DNA from: JAXGVG01 sp040773965
GTDB taxonomy: Bacteria; Pseudomonadota; Alphaproteobacteria; UBA9219
Direction of reading: 5' to 3'
Assembly (NCBI GenBank): GCA_040773965.1
Contig: JAXGVG010000132.1
Coordinates: 1 to 5,049 of the forward strand
Length of the DNA stretch: 5,049 nt
Shown here piece after piece: positions 1 through 5,049 of the stretch (positions are counted from its first letter, which is position 1; each line of letters opens with the position of its first letter). Under the pieces are notes generated by a model. The model was not told the DNA's origin, did no database searches, and saw nothing but the letters and a program-made list of their open reading frames with translations. The position numbers were made by a program, and so were the translations under genes.

Positions 1-824
1 TCAACCCCGGCGACAAGGTCAACCGTCTTGAAACGATCGTCAAGGTCATCAGCGCCGAAGACGAGGAAAGCCTCGACCGTCTCGACGTTGTTTACGGTAA
101 AATCATCGCCGCCGGGGTTCACCGCGCCGCCAATATTCGCGTCGCCGAAGCGGCCAAGGTCATCGAAAACACGCAGCGCGACCTGAACGTCGCGCTCATG
201 AACGAGCTGGCCATCATCTGCGACAAGATTGGCATTCGCACGCACGACGTTTTACGGGCCGCCGGCACCAAATGGAATTTCCTCAACTTCACACCCGGCC
301 TCGTGGGAGGCCATTGTATTGGCGTCGATCCCTACTATTTGACGGCGCGCGCCGAGGAACTTGGGTATCACCCCGAAGTCATCCTTGCCGGACGCCGCAT
401 CAACGACAACATGCCCGTTTTCGTGGCGCAAAAAATCCTCAAACTGTTGGCCGACGCAAACCGTTTACGAAAAGGCGCGCGTGTGGGCATGCTGGGCCTT
501 GCCTTTAAGGAAAACGTGCGCGACCTGCGCAACAGCCGCATTCCCGACATTGTGAAGGAACTCCAGTCTTTCGGAATCGAGGTTCCTGTCTATGACCCCG
601 TGGCCGACCGCGATCACGCGCGGCACGAATACGGCCTCGAGCTTTGCGGCAAGGAGGACTTGAACAAACTCGATGCACTCGTTCTCGGCGTCACGCATCA
701 GGCCGTTTTGGACGATCTTCCCGGCCTGTATAAAGGACTCTTGCCCGGCGGTTACTTCATCGACGTCAAGTCGGCGGTGGATCCGAAATCATTGCCGAAA
801 GGACTGAAGTACTGGAGCTTGTAA
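1..824 (+). CDS. Nucleotide-sugar 6-dehydrogenase, TviB/WbpO type (5'-truncated)
   Basis: NAD-dependent dehydrogenase of the UDP-glucose/GDP-mannose dehydrogenase superfamily. It oxidises C6 of a UDP-sugar to a uronic acid in the cytoplasm, feeding capsule, O-antigen or exopolysaccharide synthesis. The window opens inside the gene: the frame is open from base 3, giving 273 visible residues of about 420-430 usual for the family, so the N-terminal NAD-binding Rossmann domain lies to the left. ATGs inside the frame, such as 198, are not starts. Visible in order: an NPGDK segment; the central-domain helix with Lys52 and Asn56 (visible numbering); the catalytic block GGHCIGVDPYYL with nucleophile Cys105 (codon 315-317) and Asp109; then the UDP-binding C-terminal domain with GLAFKENVRDLRNSR and VYDP. 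The GGHCIGVDPYY form is typical of the UDP-GlcNAc/UDP-GalNAc dehydrogenases TviB, WbpA and WbpO; UDP-glucose dehydrogenases usually show a GxGGxCxPKD form. Family is sure; the exact substrate is inferred. The stop abuts the next gene, so the two are surely one operon. Confidence 0.95.
   Translation, partial: NPGDKVNRLETIVKVISAEDEESLDRLDVVYGKIIAAGVHRAANIRVAEAAKVIENTQRDLNVALMNELAIICDKIGIRTHDVLRAAGTKWNFLNFTPGLVGGHCIGVDPYYLTARAEELGYHPEVILAGRRINDNMPVFVAQKILKLLADANRLRKGARVGMLGLAFKENVRDLRNSRIPDIVKELQSFGIEVPVYDPVADRDHARHEYGLELCGKEDLNKLDALVLGVTHQAVLDDLPGLYKGLLPGGYFIDVKSAVDPKSLPKGLKYWSL
814..817 (+). promoter_or_regulatory. Ribosome binding site of the epimerase gene
   Basis: GGAG lies 7 nt before the ATG at 825, inside the last codons of the dehydrogenase gene. 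Together with the zero-base junction (TAA 822-824, ATG 825-827) it supports translational coupling of the two genes and fixes the epimerase start. Confidence 0.7.
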
Positions 825-1805
825 ATGACCATTCTTCTTACAGGGGCCGCGGGATTTATCGGCTTCCACGTATCGAAAGCCCTTTTGGAGCGCGGCGAAA
901 AGGTCGTTGGCGTCGATAACCTCAACGACTATTACGACGTTAGCCTGAAAGAATCGCGGCTGAAGCAGCTGACTTTTTATAAAAACTTTCAGTTCCACAA
1001 ACTAAATATTGCGGACAAAGAGGCGATTCAGGGCCTTGGCAAAACCGTCAAGGACATTTCTGCTATCGTACATCTCGCGGCGCAGGCGGGCGTAAGGTAT
1101 TCGCTGATCAATCCCTATGCCTATATCGAGACGAACCTGATGGGGCATGCCGTGATGCTTGAGTTGGCACGAGCGCTGCCCGGCCTCAAGCATTTCGTGT
1201 ATGCCAGTTCATCATCCGTCTATGGCGGCAATACCAAAACGCCGTTCGCAGTCGAGGATCCCGTCGAAAGGCCCGTTTCTCTCTACGCCGCCACCAAGCG
1301 CGCCGACGAATTGATGTCCTGGACCTACGCGCATCTCTACCGCATTCCATGCACAGGACTCCGCTTCTTTACGGTCTATGGTCCATGGGGAAGACCGGAT
1401 ATGGCGGCCTATCTGTTCACGAAGAATATTCTGGCCGGACTGCCCATCAAAATCTTCAATCACGGCAAGATGCGGCGGGATTTTACGTATATCGACGACA
1501 TCGTCGCCGGTGTTTTAGCCGCGCTGGACAGGCCTCCCGCAGAAACGCCGGACAGCCCTCCGGCCCGGGTTTACAACCTCGGTAATTCGCGCACCGAAAA
1601 CCTGATGGATTATGTCGGGACCATCGAAAAAGCTTTGGGCCAAAAAGCCCAATACGATTTTCAGCCGCTCCAGCAGGGCGACGTTCCCGAAACATTCGCC
1701 GATATTGCCGCCAGCGCACGCGATCTTGGCTTTCAGCCCAAAACGGCCATTCGCGAAGGCATTCCCCGTTTCATCGATTGGTACAAAAAGTATCACGGGG
1801 TTTGA
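825..1805 (+). CDS. UDP-glucuronate 4-epimerase-like NAD-dependent epimerase (CapI/LpsL type)
   Basis: Extended short-chain dehydrogenase/reductase of 326 aa, close to the usual 320-340. It is predicted to invert C4 of a UDP-hexuronic acid (UDP-GlcA to UDP-GalA, or the N-acetylated equivalents) in the cytoplasm with tightly bound NAD. Seen in the sequence: the N-terminal NAD loop GAAGFIG (7-13); the acidic end of strand 2 followed by DNLNDYYDVSLKESRL (31-46), a stretch typical of CapI/LpsL epimerases; HLAAQAGVRYS (83-93); the catalytic Ser in ASSSSVYG (about Ser129); YAATK with Tyr154 and Lys158; GLRFFTVYGPWGRPDMA (178-194), the substrate-loop signature of the UDP-glucuronate epimerase group; and RRDFTYIDDIV (217-227). 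No residue of the catalytic triad is missing. The start is fixed by the upstream stop and by GGAG at 814. The neighbouring dehydrogenase is of the UDP-HexNAc type rather than the UDP-Glc type, so the true substrate may be UDP-GlcNAcA. The family assignment is firm; the substrate is open. Confidence 0.93.
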   Translation: MTILLTGAAGFIGFHVSKALLERGEKVVGVDNLNDYYDVSLKESRLKQLTFYKNFQFHKLNIADKEAIQGLGKTVKDISAIVHLAAQAGVRYSLINPYAYIETNLMGHAVMLELARALPGLKHFVYASSSSVYGGNTKTPFAVEDPVERPVSLYAATKRADELMSWTYAHLYRIPCTGLRFFTVYGPWGRPDMAAYLFTKNILAGLPIKIFNHGKMRRDFTYIDDIVAGVLAALDRPPAETPDSPPARVYNLGNSRTENLMDYVGTIEKALGQKAQYDFQPLQQGDVPETFADIAASARDLGFQPKTAIREGIPRFIDWYKKYHGV

Positions 1806-1962
1806 TCGTGGGACTGTGTCTTTTATTCAGCATACTTCAAGAAAAGAGCGCTTTTCATGCGCGGCCCGGATAGTCGCCTGATTCACGGCTTCTTATGTCT
1901 TGCAAAGACTTAATAACGCGATAAACTCACCACTCCTGTCCTTAAACCCCTCGATTCGAGCC
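1806..1962. other. Intergenic region between the epimerase gene and popZ
   Basis: 157 bp without a convincing gene. It contains a small A/T-rich inverted repeat, GAAAAG (1841-1846) and CTTTTC (1851-1856) around a 4-nt loop. No T run follows it, so it is at best a weak terminator. A tentative promoter for popZ lies at 1900-1927. The popZ frame extends upstream to a TTG at 1900, but that part has no resemblance to PopZ N termini and I take it as untranslated. No tRNA-like or riboswitch-like structure was recognised. Confidence 0.6.
1900..1927 (+). promoter_or_regulatory. popZ: Tentative sigma70-type promoter for popZ
   Basis: TTGCAA (1900-1905) and TAAACT (1922-1927) are separated by 16 nt and each match the housekeeping consensus at 4 of 6 positions. 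Transcription would begin near 1934, leaving a leader of about 30 nt before the ATG at 1963. The match is weak, and it is chosen mainly because this is the only gap long enough to separate the polysaccharide genes from popZ. Confidence 0.2.
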
Positions 1963-2532
1963 ATGGCCGACGTCCAAGACGCCAATAGCGCGCCCGAACC
2001 ATCAATGGAAGAAATCCTTGCCTCCATCCGAAAGATCATTTCGGATGAGAAGGATGCGGAACCGCCGCCGCAAGATCAGCAGCCTGTAACCGGGGATGTT
2101 CTTGAGTTGACTCAGATGGTGCAAGACGACGGTTCCGTCGTCGATGTATCCGCCACGCCCCCTGCGGAAGAACCGGCGCCGACCTTGGCTTCTGAACCGG
2201 CGCTCGAACCTGCGCCTCCACCTCCGCCGCCTCCCAAGCCCAAAGCGGGGCCCGAAAAACTTGACGGCGACGAAGCGCTTGTGTCCGACAATACGGCCGA
2301 TTCAGCCACTACATCCCTTTCGGCGCTGGCCCGCACCGTGGAAACGGAGCATATGGCCGCGCTAGGCGCGGCCTTCACTCCTCTCGGCAACGGCGCGCGT
2401 TCGCTTGAGGAAATTGTCATGGAGTTGCTTAGGCCCATGATCAAGGAATGGCTGGACCAAAATCTGCCGAATGTCGTCGAGAAACTTGTGCAGAAAGAGA
2501 TTGAGCGCATTGCCAGCCGTCTCAAGGAATAA
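1963..2532 (+). CDS. popZ: PopZ, polar organizing protein (DUF2497)
   Basis: 189 aa, close to Caulobacter PopZ (about 177). In Caulobacter PopZ assembles into a cytoplasmic condensate at the cell pole, tethers the ParB-parS centromere complex and recruits cell-cycle signalling proteins. All family parts are visible. The N-terminal client-binding helix EPSMEEILASIRKIISDE spans 12-29. A second short conserved patch, DVLELTQMVQDDGSVVD, spans 45-61. A disordered Pro/Glu/Ala linker follows to about 98, with seven consecutive prolines at 85-91. The C-terminal oligomerization helices span about 146-189, with RSLEEIVMELLRPM and EWLDQNLPNVVEKLV as the signature. I chose ATG 1963 because MADVQD followed shortly by the MEEIL helix matches family N termini; the frame could start at TTG 1900 but would add 21 unrelated residues. 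No good Shine-Dalgarno precedes 1963 (only CGAG, too close). In many alphaproteobacteria popZ sits next to valS; here it lies between sugar-nucleotide and envelope genes. Confidence 0.93.
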   Translation: MADVQDANSAPEPSMEEILASIRKIISDEKDAEPPPQDQQPVTGDVLELTQMVQDDGSVVDVSATPPAEEPAPTLASEPALEPAPPPPPPPKPKAGPEKLDGDEALVSDNTADSATTSLSALARTVETEHMAALGAAFTPLGNGARSLEEIVMELLRPMIKEWLDQNLPNVVEKLVQKEIERIASRLKE

Positions 2533-2559
2533 GGTCATTCCCTTTTGTACGTCATCGAT

Positions 2560-2564
2560 GGAGG
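2560..2564 (+). promoter_or_regulatory. Ribosome binding site that fixes the DUF4139 gene start
   Basis: GGAGG lies 5 nt before the ATG at 2570, in the 37-bp gap after popZ. The reading frame is open further upstream to 2471, inside popZ, with another ATG at 2558. Only the 2570 start has this site and begins directly with a signal peptide. Confidence 0.8.
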
Positions 2565-2569
2565 CTTTC

Positions 2570-4285
2570 ATGAACAGGTCTATAAGACCGCTCTTTTGGG
2601 CTGCCCTTTTATACCTTGTCGGCGTCGGCCCCGCCTTTGCCGCCGAAATACAGGCAACAAGCAAAGTGGCGGCGGCAACCATTTTTGCCGACCGTGCGGC
2701 CGTCACGCGAACGGGCAGCGTCCATCTTCCTTCCGGCGTTCATGTGGTCATCGTCGGCAATATGCCTGCGGGATTCAATGAAAGCTCGCTGCGCGTTCAA
2801 GGCAAGGCCGCAGCATCCGTCAAGATCGGTTCCGTCGAAGTCAAGCGCGTCTTTCTGGCCGAACTGGCCGCGGCCACCGAACAGGAAAAAGCTAAAGCTT
2901 TGCAAGCCAAGCGTGACGAACGCGCCTTGATTGACGCCGAGCTTAAAGCCCTGCAAATCAGGGCCTCGTTTATCGAAAGGCTGGCGACGAACGGCAACAA
3001 TATAACGCCCCAGCAAGGGACGTCGATGACCGTCATCGGCACAGAGAAGGCGTCCGAGATGATGCCCGAAAAATGGCAGCAGGCCTGGGGCTTGCTTCAA
3101 ACGGGCATGACCGAAACGCAAAAAGGCATCGTGGCGAAGGAAATAGCTCGCCGTGCGATCAACGAAGAAATCGCGAAACTTGAGAAGGAATACGAGCAAA
3201 TCCGCACGTCCAAGCGCGAACGCCGCGACGTGGCCATCCATGTGGAAGCCGCCAACGAAACGGACTTCGACTTCACGCTTCTTTATCAAACGCCGGGGGC
3301 TTCATGGCGTTCGCTTTACGATGCGCGCCTATGCACTGAGAAGGGCGAGATGAAGCTTGAACAATACGGTCAGGTCGCCCAGCAAACCGGTGAGGACTGG
3401 AACGACGTCGATCTGACGCTATCCACCGCGCGCCCTGAGCTCGGCACCGAAATGCCGCGTCTGTCGGAATGGTATATTCAAAATTACGCGCCGCGCATGG
3501 CCATGCAGGATAGCGACTCGCGTCTGGGCTCGGCGATGAGAATGAAAGCGCCGTCAAAGGGAATGAGTTTTTCGGGATCTGCGGAAATGGCCGCAGAATT
3601 CGAAGACGCCCCGCCCGTTCCGGCTGCGCCGATTTCGGCTCAGGTTGTCGAAACCGACTATTCGGCCGAATTTCGGGTGCCGGGCCGCGTCGATCTGAAA
3701 TCCATTGCCGAACCGGCCAAGTTCTTCATCGCCGGCCAAACCATGAAGGCCGAGCTTTCCGTGCAAACGACGCCGCGCCTTTCGGCACGGGCCTATCTCT
3801 TCGCCAAAGTCGCGAACGGCGAGAAATACCCCGTCATCCCGGGGCAGGTGGCCAAGTACCGCGACGGGGCTTTCATGGGCAACGCCTCGATCAAAATGCT
3901 GCGCCCCGGAGAATCCCTCGATCTTTCGTTCGGGATCGACGACCGCGTCAAGGTCACTTTCCAGAAAACGAAGGAGCAACAGACCAACCCGGCGCTCAAG
4001 CTCATTGGCGACATCACGGCGGAGCGCTATTACCAGATGAAGGTCAAAACCCTTCACAAGTCGGCCATGAAAATCACGGTCCTCGATCACCACCCTGTCT
4101 CGCGCGAGGCGGACATCAAGGTCGCGCTTCTTGAGGAAGGCACGACGCCCGGCTACCTCAGGGATCCCGAGGAGCGCCAGGGCGTGATCCAGTGGACCGC
4201 CGAATACCAGCCCCTGGAAGAAAAGATTTATAATATAGGATTCAGCGTCAAGTACCCGAAGGGTCAAACTATTTCAGGGTTTTAG
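2570..4285 (+). CDS. Exported DUF4140/DUF4139 protein (mucoidy inhibitor A-like)
   Basis: 571 aa. The biochemical role of the family is not established; the name comes from a gene reported to suppress mucoidy. A signal peptide is clear: Arg3 and Arg6, a hydrophobic core (about 8-20), and an AFA-A site near 22-25, so the protein acts in the periplasm or is exported. DUF4140 spans about 30-127, with the typical IFADRAAVTR and LPSGVHVVIVGNMP stretches and SSLRV. Two charged, probably coiled-coil helices follow at about 97-139 and 180-217. DUF4139 fills 222-571, with WRSLYDARL (246-254), EDWNDVDLTLSTARP (275-289), DHHPVS (506-511) and the terminal YPKG motif near the C-terminus. A Met/Ser/Ala/Pro-rich, probably disordered insert sits at about 308-359 between the two halves of DUF4139. 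Cys255 is the only cysteine after signal cleavage, and there is no lipobox. The gene begins 37 bp after popZ and ends 6 bp before a hydrolase gene, so co-transcription with both is likely. The domain call is firm; the function is unknown. Confidence 0.92.
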   Translation: MNRSIRPLFWAALLYLVGVGPAFAAEIQATSKVAAATIFADRAAVTRTGSVHLPSGVHVVIVGNMPAGFNESSLRVQGKAAASVKIGSVEVKRVFLAELAAATEQEKAKALQAKRDERALIDAELKALQIRASFIERLATNGNNITPQQGTSMTVIGTEKASEMMPEKWQQAWGLLQTGMTETQKGIVAKEIARRAINEEIAKLEKEYEQIRTSKRERRDVAIHVEAANETDFDFTLLYQTPGASWRSLYDARLCTEKGEMKLEQYGQVAQQTGEDWNDVDLTLSTARPELGTEMPRLSEWYIQNYAPRMAMQDSDSRLGSAMRMKAPSKGMSFSGSAEMAAEFEDAPPVPAAPISAQVVETDYSAEFRVPGRVDLKSIAEPAKFFIAGQTMKAELSVQTTPRLSARAYLFAKVANGEKYPVIPGQVAKYRDGAFMGNASIKMLRPGESLDLSFGIDDRVKVTFQKTKEQQTNPALKLIGDITAERYYQMKVKTLHKSAMKITVLDHHPVSREADIKVALLEEGTTPGYLRDPEERQGVIQWTAEYQPLEEKIYNIGFSVKYPKGQTISGF

Positions 4286-4291
4286 CTTGTA

Positions 4292-5049
4292 ATGGCTCTG
4301 ACTTCTTTTCTTACGCCTGTAATCAAGGGCCTTCTTTTCCTCGTCCTCGCGTATGGACTTGTTCTTGTTTTCTTCGCCGTTTTCCAGCGTTCGTTCAGCT
4401 ACTTTCCCGGCAACACGGTTTTCGTCCCCGCCGAATGGGATCTGAACGAATTGAAACCGGTTGACGAAACGACCGCCGACGGGCTTCACCTGAAAAGCTG
4501 GTACTGCCCTCCAACAACCGGGAACCTTACGGTTGCCTACTTTCAGGGCAACGCCAGCCACTTCGGCGTGCGCAACGAAAAAATACGTCCGTGGCTGGAC
4601 GCGGGTTACGGGGTGCTGCTTGCCGGTTATCGCGGGTATAACGGCAATCCCGGCAAACCGACGGAAGAGGGGCTTTATAACGACGCCCGCGCGGCCATCA
4701 AAGCCGTCATGGAAAAAGGCGTTTCCGAAAGCTTGCTTGTCTTTTACGGTGAATCGCTCGGCACCGGCGTCGCCACGCAAATGGCGGCCGAGTACAAACC
4801 CGCCGCCCTTATTCTCGAAGCGCCCTTCACATCTTTTCCCGATGTGGGCGCCACGCATTACCCATGGCTGCCCGTTCGTCATATGATGCGCGACCGCTAC
4901 TACTCGCTGGCCAAAATCGATAAGGTTCACGCGCCGCTGTTGCTTATTCACGGCGAAGCCGACAACATCGTACCCGCAAAATTGGGGAAAGAGCTGTTCG
5001 CCGCCGCTAACGAACCGAAAAAAGCCGTCTATATCCCACAAGCCGGCCA
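4292..5049 (+). CDS. Membrane-anchored alpha/beta hydrolase, Bem46/ABHD13-like (3'-truncated)
   Basis: 252 visible codons, open to the right edge with no stop. It is a serine hydrolase of the alpha/beta fold, probably an esterase, thioesterase or peptidase; the substrate cannot be told. Residues 13-31 form one hydrophobic anchor, followed by QRSFSYFPG, the 'R..YFP' junction common after the anchor in Bem46-like proteins. The oxyanion region reads YFQGNAS (83-89), with Gln85 where most relatives have His. The nucleophile elbow is GESLGTG with Ser155, and the acid is Asp224 in HGEADNIVP. The visible part ends in IPQAG plus 'ca', so the next codon is His or Gln; by family pattern (GAGH) it should be the catalytic His. 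The family is usually 260-290 aa, so little is missing. ATG 4292 is the only reasonable start, 6 bp after the DUF4139 stop. Its Shine-Dalgarno is poor (AGGG at 4276-4279, 12 nt away), so translation may be coupled to the upstream gene. Confidence 0.9.
   Translation, partial: MALTSFLTPVIKGLLFLVLAYGLVLVFFAVFQRSFSYFPGNTVFVPAEWDLNELKPVDETTADGLHLKSWYCPPTTGNLTVAYFQGNASHFGVRNEKIRPWLDAGYGVLLAGYRGYNGNPGKPTEEGLYNDARAAIKAVMEKGVSESLLVFYGESLGTGVATQMAAEYKPAALILEAPFTSFPDVGATHYPWLPVRHMMRDRYYSLAKIDKVHAPLLLIHGEADNIVPAKLGKELFAAANEPKKAVYIPQAG

Noticed and set aside
974..985. Perfect 12-bp palindrome TTTTTATAAAAA
   Set aside because: It lies inside the epimerase coding sequence (Leu-Thr-Phe-Tyr-Lys-Asn), with no second copy seen and no promoter context; probably chance.
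1635..1652. Hairpin TTGGGC / GCCCAA with a 6-nt loop, followed shortly by a T run
   Set aside because: It is mid-gene in the epimerase, in a well-conserved C-terminal part, with a short stem; a working terminator there would cut the gene's own message.
1841..1856. GAAAAG-AGCG-CTTTTC inverted repeat as a terminator for the polysaccharide unit
   Set aside because: The stem is only 6 bp, A/T-rich, and lacks a following T run; noted under the intergenic region but not called a terminator.
1612..1881. An 89-codon + strand frame overlapping the end of the epimerase gene and the intergenic region
   Set aside because: Most of it lies out of frame over the conserved epimerase C-terminus, its Ala/Pro/Ser/Lys-rich product resembles nothing known, and no ribosome binding site supports it.
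2609..4267. Two long minus-strand frames (2609-3289 and 3554-4267) opposite the DUF4139 gene
   Set aside because: Both lie wholly within the clear DUF4139 coding region, lack family motifs and have no ribosome binding site that stands out; they are shadow frames.
4283..4294. The DUF4139 gene and the hydrolase share a reading frame, separated by one TAG and two codons, suggesting a broken fusion or readthrough
   Set aside because: The DUF4139 domain ends at its natural YPKG-type C-terminus just before the TAG, and the hydrolase starts with its own ATG and membrane anchor. Two separate genes are the simpler reading.
4274..5041. A 255-codon open frame on the minus strand opposite the hydrolase
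   Set aside because: The + strand frame has an alpha/beta hydrolase anchor, nucleophile elbow and acid motif in the right order. The antisense frame shows no recognisable motif and is explained by codon bias of the real gene.

Overview
The window reads as ordinary chromosomal DNA of an alphaproteobacterium. The strongest clue is a clear PopZ (DUF2497) gene, a family I know only from that class. G+C is moderate (roughly mid-50s per cent by eye), and codon use looks even across all genes, so nothing suggests recent transfer. I cannot name a genus. All five genes are on the + strand and coding density is high. I see no tRNA, rRNA, CRISPR array, insertion sequence or long repeat.

Layout. (1) Bases 1-1805 hold a two-gene sugar-nucleotide unit. 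The first gene is the C-terminal two thirds of a nucleotide-sugar 6-dehydrogenase of the TviB/WbpO type, cut by the left edge. Its stop codon directly abuts the ATG of a complete CapI/LpsL-like UDP-uronate 4-epimerase. Together they would supply a UDP-uronic acid and its C4 epimer for surface polysaccharide. (2) Bases 1806-1962 are a short intergenic stretch with at most a weak promoter and a weak hairpin. (3) Bases 1963-2532 encode PopZ, the polar scaffold that anchors the chromosome's centromere complex. (4) Bases 2570-4285 encode an exported DUF4140/DUF4139 ('mucoidy inhibitor A'-like) protein with a signal peptide and a good ribosome binding site. (5) Bases 4292-5049 encode a membrane-anchored alpha/beta hydrolase. 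It runs off the right edge two bases into the codon where the catalytic histidine is expected.

How they relate. The dehydrogenase and epimerase almost certainly act in one pathway. The DUF4139 protein and the hydrolase are 6 bp apart and are probably co-transcribed, possibly with popZ 37 bp upstream, which would put a polar scaffold and two envelope proteins in one transcript. No single gene is a new family. The points worth a second look are the placement of popZ, the tight DUF4139-hydrolase pair, and the substrate of the dehydrogenase-epimerase pair.
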